Assembly: GCF_000513135.1 (NCBI RefSeq)
Contig: NZ_BAUV01000018.1
Coordinates: 1 to 64,000, forward strand
Reading direction: 5' to 3'
DNA length: 64,000 nt
Source of the DNA: Halalkalibacter akibai JCM 9157
GTDB taxonomy: Bacteria; Bacillota; Bacilli; Bacillales; Bacillaceae_D
The position numbers were made by a program, and so were the translations under genes. Positions within the stretch are counted from its first letter, which is position 1; each line of letters starts with the position of its first letter. The notes beneath the pieces are model-generated. The model was given only the letters and a program-made list of their open reading frames with translations, was not told where the DNA came from and did not search any database. Below are positions 26,699 through 37,497 of this stretch, in pieces.

Positions 26699-27735
26699 AT
26701 GAGAGTAGGGATAATTGGGGCTACAGGTTATGGTGGAGCGGAATTGTTAAGGTTGCTAAACCAACACCCTCATGTAGAAGACATTGTTTTGTATTCATCT
26801 TCAAAAGAAGGTATGAATATACAAGAGTCTTATCCACATGTCTCTGAGATATACAACCAAACATTAAAGAAGATTCATATAGACTCAGTAAAATCTGAGG
26901 TTGATACGGTCTTTTTGGCTACGCCTCCCGGAGTATCGGCGGAGTGTCAGCAGCCATTGCGGATGCTGGCTGTCAAGTTATTGACTTATCAGGTGATTTA
27001 AGATTAGAAGATCCAGCAACATATGAAAAATGGTATAAGCGAAAGTCAGCTCCAGTCTCGCTAATTAAAAATGCTGTATATGGTCTTCCGGAATGGAACC
27101 GTGAATTGATTAAGAAAGCCAAGATTATTTCAAATCCCGGTTGTTATCCGACTGCAACATTATTAGGGTTAGCACCACTTGTTCAAAAAGGTTTAATTGA
27201 TGAAGACTCCATTATTGTTGATGCTAAGTCTGGAACTTCTGGAGCAGGAAGATCACCTTCAGCTATTACACATTACAGTGAAATGAATGAAAATTTTAAA
27301 ATATATCAAATTAACACCCATAAACATGTTCCTGAAATCGAGCAAATATTGCATAGGTGGAATAAAGACATTTCAACTATTACATTTCAACCGCATTTAG
27401 TGCCAATGGTACGAGGAATTATGGCAACGATTTATGTAAAAGCAATTAAACAAACAAATGAAAAAGAACTAAGAGAGCTGTACCAAACAGCCTATCAAAA
27501 CGAATGCTTTGTTCGAATTCGACCAGAAGGGCAGTTTCCGGCAACGAAGGAAGTTTACGGTAGTAATTATTGTGATATTGGGATAACTTATGATGAAAGA
27601 ACAGGTAGAATCACCGTTGTCTCTGTTATTGACAATGTTGTAAAAGGAGCTTCTGGTCAAGCGATTCAAAACTTTAATATTATGAATGGATTTGAAGAAG
27701 GAACAGGGTTGAATATCGTTCCGATGTATCCATAA
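26699..27735 (+). CDS. argC: N-acetyl-gamma-glutamyl-phosphate reductase ArgC (apparent frameshift)
   Basis: This is the NADPH-dependent third step of arginine synthesis. It reads [20 protein letters not shown] (Rossmann motif) up to [11 protein letters not shown], then must shift frame near 26959 to continue [18 protein letters not shown], with catalytic Cys in [10 protein letters not shown] and His in THKHVPEI. Adding one base gives 345 residues, the family's usual length, and the sequence PLADAGC. As written, the protein stops at 27001. Start ATG at 26699 behind GGGAGAGG. First gene of the arginine cluster. Confidence 0.88.
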
Positions 27736-27752
27736 CGAAGGGTGGTATTCTC

Positions 27753-28988
27753 GTGAAGGGCATAGCCAATGCACCAGCGATTGAAAAAATAGAGAATGGA
27801 AGTATAGTGACACCAAAAGGCTTCCAAGCAACTGGTTTATATTCCGGAGTAAAAAGAAAAAGACTTGATTTAGGGGCCATTTATTGTGAAGTACCTGCTA
27901 GTGTTGCAGCTGTATATACATTAAATAGAATTCAAGCAGCACCAATTAAAGTAACAAAAGAATCAATTGCAGAAGCTGGAAAAATTCAAGCAATTGTCGT
28001 AAATAGTGGAAATGCAAATGCTTGTACGGGAAAAAAGGGACTTGAGGATGCTTACGAAATGAGAAAGCAAAGCGCACAACATTTTCAAATCCCTGAACAT
28101 TATGTAGCAGTTACATCAACTGGGGTAATCGGAGAGTTTCTTGCGATGGATAAAATTGTACCAGGTATTAAACAATTAAGTCCAAATTCAACGCTCGAAG
28201 ATGCTGAAGCTTTCAATCAAGCCATTTTAACAACAGATACTACAAACAAGAAAGTATGCTTTCAAACTGTTGTGAATGGAAAGACGGTTTCAATTGGAGG
28301 AGTGGCAAAAGGTTCTGGAATGATTAATCCTAATATGGCTACGATGCTTTCGTTTGTAACTACAGATGCAAATATAGAATCAGATGTTTTGCAACAAGCT
28401 TTATCAAACATAACCAATCAAACATTTAATCGGATCACGGTAGATGGAGATACGTCAACAAATGATATGGTAGTCGTTATGGCATCAGGACTTGCCGAGA
28501 ATGAGCCTCTTTCTCCGAATCACCCTGATTGGGAAAGTTTCTATCAAGCTTTAAAAGAAACATGTGAATCATTAGCTAAACAGATTGCACGAGACGGTGA
28601 AGGAGCTACTAAGTTAATTGAAGTCCAAGTAAAAGGGGCTTTAACTGATGAGGATGCTGGGAAAATAGCCAAGAAAATTGTAGGATCTGACCTTGTGAAA
28701 TCAGCTATTTATGGAACTGATGCAAACTGGGGAAGAATCATCTGTGCGATTGGATATAGTGGTTGTGAAATTAATCCAGATACGATTGACATTGGGATTG
28801 GACCCGTACAAACATTGATTCAAAGCCAGCCAACTGCTTTTTCTGAAGAAGAGGCAAAGTCATATATGGAGTTAAATGATACGGTGGTCATCCATGTAGA
28901 TCTTCACTTAGCTGAAGGAAGCGGAAAAGCATGGGGTTGTGATTTATCTTATGATTATGTGAGAATCAACGCTGGTTACAGAACATAA
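27753..28988 (+). CDS. argJ: Bifunctional ornithine acetyltransferase / N-acetylglutamate synthase ArgJ
   Basis: This 411-residue protein moves the acetyl group from N-acetylornithine to glutamate, closing the acetyl cycle of arginine synthesis. The autocatalytic cleavage site is seen in GVAKGSGMINPNMATMLSF (nucleophilic Thr of ATM), and the alpha-subunit signature in VVNSGNANACTG. GTG start at 27753 behind GGGTGG, 17 bases after argC. Confidence 0.95.
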   Translation: MKGIANAPAIEKIENGSIVTPKGFQATGLYSGVKRKRLDLGAIYCEVPASVAAVYTLNRIQAAPIKVTKESIAEAGKIQAIVVNSGNANACTGKKGLEDAYEMRKQSAQHFQIPEHYVAVTSTGVIGEFLAMDKIVPGIKQLSPNSTLEDAEAFNQAILTTDTTNKKVCFQTVVNGKTVSIGGVAKGSGMINPNMATMLSFVTTDANIESDVLQQALSNITNQTFNRITVDGDTSTNDMVVVMASGLAENEPLSPNHPDWESFYQALKETCESLAKQIARDGEGATKLIEVQVKGALTDEDAGKIAKKIVGSDLVKSAIYGTDANWGRIICAIGYSGCEINPDTIDIGIGPVQTLIQSQPTAFSEEEAKSYMELNDTVVIHVDLHLAEGSGKAWGCDLSYDYVRINAGYRT

Positions 28989-29016
28989 ATAAGAAAGTCC
29001 CGGGGAGGGGAAACAG

Positions 29017-29802
29017 GTGAAAGATGTTGTCGTGATTAAATGTGGAGGAAGTACGATCGCTGAATTATCTCCAGAATTTTTTTCGAGTGTAGTAAAGATG
29101 CAAGAAAGTGGAAAGCATCCGATTATTGTACATGGCGGAGGTCCAGCTATCAATCAACTTCTGCAAAAATTAGACATTAAATCTGAATTTGTTGATGGAT
29201 TAAGAAAAACGACAGCAGATGTTTTAGAAACTGCTGAGATGGTATTATGTGGGAAAGTTAATAAGCAAGTAGTCACAAGTATTCATCAAGCTGGAGGAAA
29301 AGCTGTTGGTTTATCAGGCTGTGACGGCAAGTTAATAGAAGTTAATCCGATTAATGAAGGCATGCTTGGATACGTTGGAGAACCGACAAAAGTGAATACA
29401 GGTCTACTTCATTCATTAATGGAATTAAACATGATTCCTGTTATTGCACCAATAGGCATGAATCAACAAGGGGTTCATTACAATGTCAATGCTGATAGCG
29501 CAGCTGCGGCAATAGCAAAAGAATTAGGAGCTGAACAACTCGTATTTGTAACAGATGTTGATGGTATTTTAAAAGACGGAAAATGTCTGGAACAAGTGAC
29601 GGCTGAAGAGATTGAAGCATATATTGCTGACGGAACGATCTATGGTGGAATGCTACCAAAGGTGAAAGCGGCGTTATCTACTTTAACAGATAATCTAGAG
29701 TCAGTCATGATCATGAATGGAAAATCCAGGAATGTTGGCAAAGATGGAGCTGTTCAAGGAACAAAGATAATGAAAACTAAACAGAAGTTAACTGTTTCTT
29801 AA
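29017..29802 (+). CDS. argB: Acetylglutamate kinase ArgB
   Basis: The 261-residue amino-acid-kinase-fold enzyme phosphorylates N-acetylglutamate. It shows [23 protein letters not shown] (substrate loop), [25 protein letters not shown] and [14 protein letters not shown] start at 29017 behind GGGGAGGGG. It lies 28 bases after argJ and 11 before argD. Confidence 0.95.
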   Translation: MKDVVVIKCGGSTIAELSPEFFSSVVKMQESGKHPIIVHGGGPAINQLLQKLDIKSEFVDGLRKTTADVLETAEMVLCGKVNKQVVTSIHQAGGKAVGLSGCDGKLIEVNPINEGMLGYVGEPTKVNTGLLHSLMELNMIPVIAPIGMNQQGVHYNVNADSAAAAIAKELGAEQLVFVTDVDGILKDGKCLEQVTAEEIEAYIADGTIYGGMLPKVKAALSTLTDNLESVMIMNGKSRNVGKDGAVQGTKIMKTKQKLTVS

Positions 29803-29813
29803 GGGGGATCTAC

Positions 29814-30979
29814 ATGAGCGCTTTATTTCCAACCTATGCGAGATGGGATATCAAACCAACTAAAGGACTAGGAACAAAACTAATAGATGAAAATGGAAAA
29901 GAATATTTAGATTTTATTGCTGGAATTGCTGTTTGTAACCTTGGTCACTGTCATCCAAAAGTGATTGCAGCTGTACAAAAACAGCTTGAGCAACTATGGC
30001 ATGTATCTAATCTCTTTCAAATTGAAGGCCAAGAAAAGGTAGCTCAGTTACTAGTTGACCATAGTGTCGGTGATTACGTCTTCTTTTGTAACAGTGGTGC
30101 AGAAGCAAACGAAGCCGCGATTAAGTTAGCTCGTAAAGCCACTGGTAAACACCATATTGTCTCTATGAAAAACTCATTTCATGGACGTACACTAGGAAGT
30201 ATGGCGCAACAGGCCAAGATAAAATCCACCAAGGCTATGGTCCACTCTTAACTGAATTCACTTATATAGACATGAATAGTGAAGACGCACTAAAGCAAGT
30301 AGTAACAAGTGAAACGGCAGCTATTATGGTTGAGGTTGTACAAGGTGAAGGTGGAATTAAACTAATGAGTGAGGAATTTGCCAAAGCACTTACGGCTACT
30401 TGTGAGGAATTTGGTTGCTTACTAATTATTGATGAAGTACAAACGGGGATTGGTCGAACTGGGTCAGCATTTGCTTATGAACAATTTGGATTATCACCAG
30501 ATATTGTTACATTAGCAAAAGGGTTAGGAAATGGATTTCCTGTGGGGGCACTAATTGGCAAAGAAGCATTAAAAGATTCATTTTCACCAGGAAGCCACGG
30601 CTCAACTTTTGGAGGAAATCCTCTTGCGATGGCTGCCGCTGAAGCTGTGTTAACAGAAGTGTTTTCAGCAGATCTACTTAAATCTGTTCAAGTTAAAGGT
30701 GATTGGCTTAAAGAAGAATTGAAGAAAAACGTAGATTCTCTTTCGATCGTCGAGGAAGTTAGAGGAAAAGGGTTAATGGTTGGAATTGCTTGTGAAATTG
30801 AAGTCGCCCCAATTATTGAGGCTTGCAGAGAAAAAGGGTTACTAGTGTTACCGGCAGGTCCAAAAGTTATAAGGCTATTACCACCACTTCTTGTTTCTGA
30901 ACAAGAATTAAAACAAGCGGTTCAAGTGATTACTGAAGTACTAACAAAACTAACACAAAATTTAAGCGTGAATCAATAA
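29814..30979 (+). CDS. argD: Acetylornithine aminotransferase ArgD (apparent frameshift)
   Basis: This class III PLP aminotransferase has its N-terminal half in one frame ([46 protein letters not shown]). The rest needs a one-base addition near 30205, after which it reads [24 protein letters not shown]. The PLP Lys lies in [17 protein letters not shown] and Asp in [14 protein letters not shown]. Restored length is 388 residues, as expected. As written it ends early at 30251. Confidence 0.88.
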
Positions 30980-30982
30980 AAA

Positions 30983-31013
30983 TATCACTACGAAAAGATT
31001 GTAGTGTTTTTTC
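30983..31013 (+). terminator. Terminator between argD and carA
   Basis: ATCACTAC pairs with GTAGTGTTTTTT. It separates argCJBD from carAB-argF, which has its own promoter. Confidence 0.75.
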
Positions 31014-31023
31014 AAAAGAACAA

Positions 31024-31052
31024 TTGTATAAAAATTAGATGGCTAGTATAAG
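31024..31052 (+). promoter_or_regulatory. carA promoter with ArgR-box-like sequence
   Basis: TTGTAT (31024-31029), a 17-bp spacer and TATAAG (31047-31052) look like a vegetative promoter. ATTGTATAAAAATTAGAT (31023-31040) resembles an ARG box lying on the -35 region. Confidence 0.55.
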
Positions 31053-31080
31053 TATTCGTTAAATGGGTGGAGGGATACAG

Positions 31081-32160
31081 TTGAAAGGATACGTAGTATT
31101 AGAAACAGGAGAAGTTTTTGAGGGAACGTTACACAGTAAGAGCACTGAGGTCTATGGTGAGATTGTGTTTTTTACTGGGATGTCAGGGTATCAAGAAGTG
31201 TTGAGTGATCCGTCATTTAAAGGGCAAATGGTCGTGTTCACGTATCCACTAATTGGGAACTACGGGGTGAATGATTCGGACTTTGAAAGCATCATTCCGC
31301 ATGTCAATGCTCTTGTAGTGAGTGAGTTATCTAATGAAGGCTTCCACTATGAATCTTGTTCTTCGCTCTTATCATATTGCGAAAAACAATCTATTCCACT
31401 TATCTCAGGGGTGGATACAAGAGCAATTGTCAAAAGGATACGAGAACAGGGCGATATGCGTGCGATCATCACAACTGATCCTAGCAATCTATCATTTGAT
31501 CATTATCTTCCACTTGGGCAACAAGAAGTAGTACCAATGGTATCGAGTTCTTCAATTGAAACTCACGGTTCAGGAGAGCACCACGTGGTGATGATGGACT
31601 TTGGCTATAAAAAGTCAATTTTAGATTCTTTGTTAAAATTAGGAAATAAAGTAACGGTCGTTCCGTATGATACGACGTTTGAACAAATCGAACAACTTCA
31701 GCCAGACGGAATTCTATATTCTAATGGTCCAGGAAATCCAAAGCAATTGGAATATTTACTGCCAACGATAAAAAAAGTAGCTGAAACGTTTCCAACAATG
31801 GGAATTTGTTTAGGGCACCAACTGTTAGCACTAGCTTTCGGAGCGGATACGGAAAAGCTAACATTTGGTCACCGTGGCGCTAATCAACCAGTGATGGATC
31901 TATCCACTAATAAAGTGTATATGACTTCGCAAAACCATAGTTATGTAGTCAACGAGCAGTCACTTAAGGACACAGGGTTTGAAGCAAAGTTTGTGAATAT
32001 CAATGATCGTTCCATTGAAGGTTTAATGCATAAAGAGTATCCGGTATTTACCGTTCAATTTCACCCAGAAGCTCATCCAGGACCGTCTGACAGTGAACAA
32101 CTCTTCTATACATTCATAGAAATGCTAGGAAATAAAGGGAGAGAGAAAGCGTATGCCTAA
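31081..32160 (+). CDS. carA: Carbamoyl-phosphate synthase small (glutaminase) subunit, arginine-specific
   Basis: The 359-residue protein has an N-terminal CPSase small-chain domain (LKGYVVLETGEVFEG, FFTGMSGYQEVLSDPSFKGQ) and a C-terminal class I glutamine amidotransferase. The Cys nucleophile is in GICLGHQLLA, with His/Glu in VQFHPEAHPGP. I start it at the TTG at 31081, behind GGTGGAGGG; an in-frame ATG at 31063 has no ribosome-binding site. Its place inside the arg cluster marks it as the arginine-pathway enzyme rather than the pyr one. It overlaps carB. Confidence 0.94.
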   Translation: MKGYVVLETGEVFEGTLHSKSTEVYGEIVFFTGMSGYQEVLSDPSFKGQMVVFTYPLIGNYGVNDSDFESIIPHVNALVVSELSNEGFHYESCSSLLSYCEKQSIPLISGVDTRAIVKRIREQGDMRAIITTDPSNLSFDHYLPLGQQEVVPMVSSSSIETHGSGEHHVVMMDFGYKKSILDSLLKLGNKVTVVPYDTTFEQIEQLQPDGILYSNGPGNPKQLEYLLPTIKKVAETFPTMGICLGHQLLALAFGADTEKLTFGHRGANQPVMDLSTNKVYMTSQNHSYVVNEQSLKDTGFEAKFVNINDRSIEGLMHKEYPVFTVQFHPEAHPGPSDSEQLFYTFIEMLGNKGREKAYA

Positions 32161-35100
32161 ACAACAAGATCTAAAAAAAGTCCTCGTTATTGGTTCAGGA
32201 CCAATCGTCATCGGGCAAGCAGCAGAATTTGATTATGCAGGAACTCAAGCTTGTTTAGCTTTAAAAGAAGAAGGAATAGAAGTTATTTTAATTAATAACA
32301 ACCCTGCAACAGTAATGACAGATGAGTCATGTGCAGATCGTGTTTACTTTGAACCTTTAACGATTGAAAGTGTAGAAGCCATAATTCAGAAAGAACAGCC
32401 TGATGGAATTCTCGCAACACTAGGTGGTCAAACTGGTTTAAATTTAGCGATGGAGCTCCATGATCATGGCATCTTAAAGAAATATGATGTTCATCTACTC
32501 GGTACGCCAATCGAGTCCATTAAAAAAGGTGAAGATAGAGAAGAATTTCGTGCCTTGATGCTAGAATTGAATGAACCCGTACCAGAAAGTGATATTGTCA
32601 CGACAAAAGAAGCTGCCCTAAAGTTTGCTGAGCAGGTAGGATATCCGATCATCGTTCGACCAGCTTATACTCTTGGAGGAGCTGGTGGTGGAATTGCTTC
32701 AAACGAGAATGAGCTAAATCATATTATAAAAGCTGGACTCTCTCTAAGTCCAATTAGTCAGTGCTTAATAGAGAAAAGCATTGCTGGATTCAAGGAAATT
32801 GAGTATGAAGTGATGCGCGACAGCAATGATACTTGTATCACAATTTGTAATATGGAGAACATTGATCCTGTTGGTATTCACACCGGAGATTCCATTGTTG
32901 TAGCTCCATCTCAAACGTTAACGGATGTTGAATACCAAATGTTAAGAACCTGTTCGGTTAAAATTATTCGAGCCCTCGGAATTGTTGGTGGCTGTAATAT
33001 CCAATTTGCATTAGATCCGAATAGTAAGCAGTATTATTTAATTGAAGTGAATCCACGAGTAAGCCGGTCGTCGGCATTGGCCTCAAAAGCAACTGGCTAT
33101 CCAATTGCTAGAATGGCTGCAAAAGTAAGCATTGGTTATAACTTACACGAATTAATTAATCCTGTAACAGGTCATACTTATGCTAGTTTCGAACCGGCTC
33201 TTGATTATGTAGTAGTGAAATTTCCACGTTGGCCTTTTGATAAATTTGTTCATGCTGAACGAAAACTTGGTACTCAAATGAAAGCAACTGGGGAAGTTAT
33301 GGCGATTGAACGAAATTTAGAAGCTGGTATTCAAAAGGCTGTGCGATCTCTTGAGTTAAAAACAGATGGATTGTCTTTGCCAGCGATTACTAACAAAACG
33401 ACTGAACAACTATGGGATCTTGTTAAGAATGCGGATGACCGTCGCTTCTTTGTTTTGCTTGAACTAATGAGAAGAGGCGCTACGAGAACAGAGTTGCATG
33501 AAACAACAGGGATAACAGAATTTTTCCTTCAATCGTTTGAACGATTAATTGCTTTAGAGAAAGAGATAAAAGCAACGAGTATTGAGGAAGTCACTCAAGA
33601 TTTTCTATCTCTTTGTAAGAAATCAGGATTTTCAGATGAATGGCTTGCCCGTGCTTGGGGCATTGAGGAAAGTAATCTTAGGGAAAAGAGAAAGTCTCTT
33701 GAGATCGTTCCTTCGTATAAAATGGTTGACACTTGTGCGGGAGAGTTCACGGCATCGACGGCTTATTTTTACTCTAGTTGGTCAGGTGAACATGATACGA
33801 TCCCTCAATCAGGGAAAAAGAAAATTTTATTATTGGGTTCAGGACCAATCAGAATTGGGCAAGGAATTGAATTTGATTATTGTTCGGTACAAGGCATTCA
33901 AAGTCTTCATCGCCTTGGCTATGAAGCGATAATGATGAATAATAACCCGGAAACCGTAAGTACTGATTATGCAACAGCAGATCGCTTATATTTTGAACCA
34001 TTAACAGTTGAGGATGTGTTAAATGTCATTGACTTGGAACAGGTTGAAGGAGTCATTGTTCAACTTGGAGGTCAGACAGCAATCTCGCTTGTTGAAGGAT
34101 TAGAAAAAGCAGGTGTGAAGCTATACGGTACAAATCAAGATACCATTGATCAATTAGAAGATCGTGGACGTTTCTATTCGTTCATGAAACAAGTTGAAGT
34201 ACCACATATTCCTGGAGTTACCGCAGAGAATGAGCAAGATGCTCTCCTAAAGGCGACTGAAATTGGTTACCCTGTGTTAATTCGTCCTTCTTATGTTATC
34301 GGAGGTCAAGGAATGGTTCTTTTCCAATCAGAAAGTGAGTTTGTTTCTTACTTGGAAGATAAAGAACAAAGCATATCATATCCAATATTAATTGATGCCT
34401 ATTATCCGGGTATTGAGTTGGAAGTAGATGCTTTAACGGATGGTCGTGCAGTATGTATCGCAGGTATGTTTGAACATGTTGAGCGCGCAGGTGTACATTC
34501 AGGTGATAGTATAGCTGTGACACCGCCTTATACGATTTCGAAAAAGGTAAAAGAACTTGTTTATTCTTACACAGAAAAAATCGCTAAAGGAATGGACTTT
34601 AAAGGGATATTCAATATCCAATTTGTTTTATTCGAAAATCAGTTATATGTCATTGAAATTAATCCACGAGCTTCAAGAACAGTGCCTATTTTAAGCAAAA
34701 TTTCTAATCTATCTTTAATTGACTATACCGTTCAATTGCTTTTAGGTTCGACGTTGAAGGAACTTAAACTTACTACTATTATTTTACCTGAACCAAATTT
34801 CTACACGGTGAAAGCACCTGTTTTTTCTTATCAGAAACTTGCTGGACTTGATCCAATTCTTGAGGCGGAGATGAAATCGACCGGAGAGCTTATGACAATG
34901 GGCGCTAATTTAGATGAGGCGTTTTTAAAAGCATTTGTCTGGTCACAGCAATCAAAACCTAAATTCTTTACTGAAAAGACCGGATCTATTTACGTTGATG
35001 TTGATCAAGATCATCTTGCTTCATTTGAACCGTTTGCTAAGCAGTTGGAAGAACTTGGCTTCCAATTAGAATCGAATAACTTTGATAAGTGGATCGAGGA

Positions 35101-35305
35101 TGATAAAGCAATTGCTTTAATTAGTTTGCCTAAGCTCGGGACTAAAAATGGTACTGAAAAAAGACAAGAAGCGTTAAGACAGCGCTGTTCAGTTATATCA
35201 GAACTTTCAACTTTACAAGTGATGTTAAAAGCATTAACCGTGCAAGATGTAAAGTATCAAGCGATTCAGGATTGGTGGACAAAAGAAAAGGAATTTATTA
35301 ACTAA
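32153..35305 (+). CDS. carB: Carbamoyl-phosphate synthase large subunit, arginine-specific
   Basis: This 1050-residue ammonia-using subunit has two homologous ATP-grasp halves. Each begins with the same motif ([20 protein letters not shown] and [20 protein letters not shown]) and carries IEVNPR / IEINPR metal-binding loops. The C-terminal allosteric domain is short, as in arginine-specific forms. It overlaps carA by 8 bases and is followed by argF after 13. Confidence 0.96.
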   Translation: MPKQQDLKKVLVIGSGPIVIGQAAEFDYAGTQACLALKEEGIEVILINNNPATVMTDESCADRVYFEPLTIESVEAIIQKEQPDGILATLGGQTGLNLAMELHDHGILKKYDVHLLGTPIESIKKGEDREEFRALMLELNEPVPESDIVTTKEAALKFAEQVGYPIIVRPAYTLGGAGGGIASNENELNHIIKAGLSLSPISQCLIEKSIAGFKEIEYEVMRDSNDTCITICNMENIDPVGIHTGDSIVVAPSQTLTDVEYQMLRTCSVKIIRALGIVGGCNIQFALDPNSKQYYLIEVNPRVSRSSALASKATGYPIARMAAKVSIGYNLHELINPVTGHTYASFEPALDYVVVKFPRWPFDKFVHAERKLGTQMKATGEVMAIERNLEAGIQKAVRSLELKTDGLSLPAITNKTTEQLWDLVKNADDRRFFVLLELMRRGATRTELHETTGITEFFLQSFERLIALEKEIKATSIEEVTQDFLSLCKKSGFSDEWLARAWGIEESNLREKRKSLEIVPSYKMVDTCAGEFTASTAYFYSSWSGEHDTIPQSGKKKILLLGSGPIRIGQGIEFDYCSVQGIQSLHRLGYEAIMMNNNPETVSTDYATADRLYFEPLTVEDVLNVIDLEQVEGVIVQLGGQTAISLVEGLEKAGVKLYGTNQDTIDQLEDRGRFYSFMKQVEVPHIPGVTAENEQDALLKATEIGYPVLIRPSYVIGGQGMVLFQSESEFVSYLEDKEQSISYPILIDAYYPGIELEVDALTDGRAVCIAGMFEHVERAGVHSGDSIAVTPPYTISKKVKELVYSYTEKIAKGMDFKGIFNIQFVLFENQLYVIEINPRASRTVPILSKISNLSLIDYTVQLLLGSTLKELKLTTIILPEPNFYTVKAPVFSYQKLAGLDPILEAEMKSTGELMTMGANLDEAFLKAFVWSQQSKPKFFTEKTGSIYVDVDQDHLASFEPFAKQLEELGFQLESNNFDKWIEDDKAIALISLPKLGTKNGTEKRQEALRQRCSVISELSTLQVMLKALTVQDVKYQAIQDWWTKEKEFIN

Positions 35306-35318
35306 AGGACGTGACAAT

Positions 35319-36271
35319 GTGAAAGCAACAGTAATAGCAAAAGATCAAACTTTTACTGGTAGGGACTTCTTAACCCTTCTTGACTATACGCCAGCTGAAA
35401 TAACAAAGTTGTTAGAAAGTGCACTTGAGATTAAAAAGAATAAATCAGCTTATGCTGATACATTAAAAGGTCAATCGCTAGGAATGATCTTTGAGAATGC
35501 GTCCACTAGGACTCGTGTTTCCTTTGAGGTTGGAATGACTCAGTTAGGAGGTCATGCTTTATTTTTAAGTCCTAGAGACATGCAAATTGGCCGTGGGGAC
35601 CGGTTATTGATACGGCAAATGTTTTATCTAGATATGTGGACGCTATAATGATTCGTACTAATTCACATGAATTAGTGGAAGAATTAGCTGAATACGCTTC
35701 TGTACCAGTTATTAATGCATTAACAGACAACTATCATCCTTGTCAAGCAATGGCTGATTTACTGACAATTGTTGAACACAAAGGTGCTTTAAAAGGGTTA
35801 AAGCTTGCTTATATTGGTGATGGAAATAATGTGGCGCATTCCCTCCTTGCAGCAGGAGCTAAAGTTGGGATGGACGTGAGTATTGCTACACCGGCAGGTT
35901 ACGAGGTAAATGAATCTATTTTTGATAAAGCGCAAAAAGCTGCAGAAGAAACAGGAGCAACCCTAATACAGACCACTGATCCTATAGAAGCTGTAAAAGA
36001 TGCTGATATCATTTACACAGACGTTTGGGCAAGTATGGGATATGAGCAAGAACAAGAAGAACGTTTAAAGCAGTTTAGCCAATTTCAAGTTAATGAGGAA
36101 TTAGTTAAGTCAGCAAAGAGTGATTTTATCTTCCTACATTGTTTGCCAGCGCACCGAGGCGAAGAAGTAACAGCTGAGGTGATTGATGGTCACCATTCTG
36201 CCGTTTATGACCAAGCTGAAAATCGTTTACATGCTCAAAAAGCTATTTTACTCGCTTTATTAAGCAAATAA
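35319..36271 (+). CDS. argF: Ornithine carbamoyltransferase ArgF (apparent frameshift)
   Basis: It makes citrulline from ornithine and carbamoyl phosphate. The carbamoyl-phosphate loop [21 protein letters not shown] is present. The frame breaks near 35600, where GRGD must continue as [24 protein letters not shown] after adding one base (GACCGG to GACCCGG). Beyond this, [21 protein letters not shown] and the catalytic [12 protein letters not shown] are intact. Restored length is 317 residues. GTG start behind AAAGGACG. Confidence 0.88.
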
Positions 36272-36287
36272 ATGATCTCGTCGTTCA

Positions 36288-36320
36288 TGATTAGAAGCTA
36301 GATGGGCAATCTAATCATGG
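36288..36320 (+). other. Inverted repeat in the yjzC leader
   Basis: CATGATTAG and CTAATCATG form a perfect 9-bp stem with a loop of about 14 nt, directly before the yjzC ribosome-binding site GGAAGGAGGG. There is no T run, so it is more likely a leader structure or operator than a terminator. Confidence 0.5.
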
Positions 36321-36334
36321 AAGGAGGGATTCAT

Positions 36335-36526
36335 ATGGGTCAAAGTCGTATGTTTGAACCAGGTCAAAAAGCACCAAATAACGGAATTTATGTAGAAATT
36401 GGTGAAACGGGTGACATGGTTCAGGATCCGAAGTCATTAAAAATGCATGCAGGAGATACTTTCCCTGATACTCAAAATCATAATCGTAAATGGACATACA
36501 AACCAAAACCAAAAGCTGGTCTATAA
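36335..36526 (+). CDS. yjzC: YjzC family small protein
   Basis: The 63-residue polar protein is strongly conserved in type: FEPGQKAPNNGIYVEIGETG, then HAGDTFPDTQNHNRKWTYKPKPK. YjzC lies after argF in B. subtilis as I recall, matching here. I chose the ATG at 36335 because AAGGAGGG precedes it. Function unknown; no membrane segment. Confidence 0.88.
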   Translation: MGQSRMFEPGQKAPNNGIYVEIGETGDMVQDPKSLKMHAGDTFPDTQNHNRKWTYKPKPKAGL

Positions 36527-36532
36527 GAGCTC

Positions 36533-36577
36533 CGACTCTCCAATTCTTATTTAATAAGCGTTGGAGAGTTTTTTTAC
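36533..36577 (+). terminator. Terminator after yjzC
   Basis: ACTCTCCAA pairs with TTGGAGAGT, followed by TTTTTT. Confidence 0.85.
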
Positions 36578-36699
36578 GTTCTAAATATATGAATTTTATC
36601 GGGGGATTTTACTTCCATTTTTTAATTTGTTGCATAACGTAATAAAGATAAAGTAGTTATGTACGTAGAAAACACCAAGGATGGGAGAGGCGTAAAGCA

Positions 36700-37443
36700 A
36701 TGGTACATGCAAGATTTATTCGCATAGAAGAACAGTGGAACGTCATTTATCTTCCAGAACGTCCAAATGGTTTTGCTGTTTTTTTACTTGGAGATAATGC
36801 AATGTTAGTTGAAGGAGATACAAGCGACTGGGAACAACATCCGGAGAAACATATGTTTTTAAAAAGCTTGTTAAACAGGGGTTATACTGTTATCGCCTCA
36901 TCTTTATTTGATCGTCACTGGGGGAGCCCAAAGGCATTTCGGTTATTGGAACAACTATATCATATCGTTATCAAACAAGAAATCTTAAATAAGAAGGTGC
37001 ATTTATTTGCCGAAGGAGCGGGTGCTCTATTAGCGATTAGATGGATGAACAGTCTTTCTGATCGAATAAGATCGTGTTATTTTATAAATCCATGTTTTTC
37101 ACTAAAAGAGTTCTATATACAAGAGAAAGAGAATAAACTGTATTTTAAACGGTTCTTAAGAGAAGTTGCTGAATCATACGGAGAAGACCACAATAAAATA
37201 GATATCCATAAAATGAAAGAGATTACACCAGAAATGACAACTGATGATGTCCCACCGTTGTCTATACATTGTCATATGTTAGAGAGACGTTTTCCTTTGC
37301 AAAAGCATAGTCGACCCTTTCAACAAAAATTAGCCGATAAGCAGATTCTTGTCAATTTACGAATTCACGGAAATGATAAATCGTTCTCTCAAGCAGCGCA
37401 ATCTTCATTACCATTTTATAAAAGATACGAACTCGCCCTATAG
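36700..37443 (+). CDS. yjaU: YjaU-like alpha/beta-hydrolase-fold protein
   Basis: The 247-residue protein has a weak alpha/beta-hydrolase pattern (LLGDNAMLVEG, LNRGYTVIASSLFDRHWGS, VHLFAEGAGALLAIRWM). The nucleophile elbow G-x-S-x-G is replaced by AEGAGA, so catalytic activity is doubtful. Position between yjzC and the epimerase matches B. subtilis yjaU. GGGAGAGG precedes the ATG. A short intergenic stretch links it to the next gene, probably co-transcribed. Confidence 0.7.
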   Translation: MVHARFIRIEEQWNVIYLPERPNGFAVFLLGDNAMLVEGDTSDWEQHPEKHMFLKSLLNRGYTVIASSLFDRHWGSPKAFRLLEQLYHIVIKQEILNKKVHLFAEGAGALLAIRWMNSLSDRIRSCYFINPCFSLKEFYIQEKENKLYFKRFLREVAESYGEDHNKIDIHKMKEITPEMTTDDVPPLSIHCHMLERRFPLQKHSRPFQQKLADKQILVNLRIHGNDKSFSQAAQSSLPFYKRYELAL

Positions 37444-37497
37444 CCATTTCTTTGCTACTAAAGGATTGGCTCCTTACATACTAAGATGCATTACGGT

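Noticed and set aside
26936-26961. 11-base near-tandem repeat (GGAGTATCGGC / GGAGTGTCAGC) as the cause of the argC frameshift
   Set aside because: Adding a single base later, near 26959, restores family-like sequence better than removing 11 bases.
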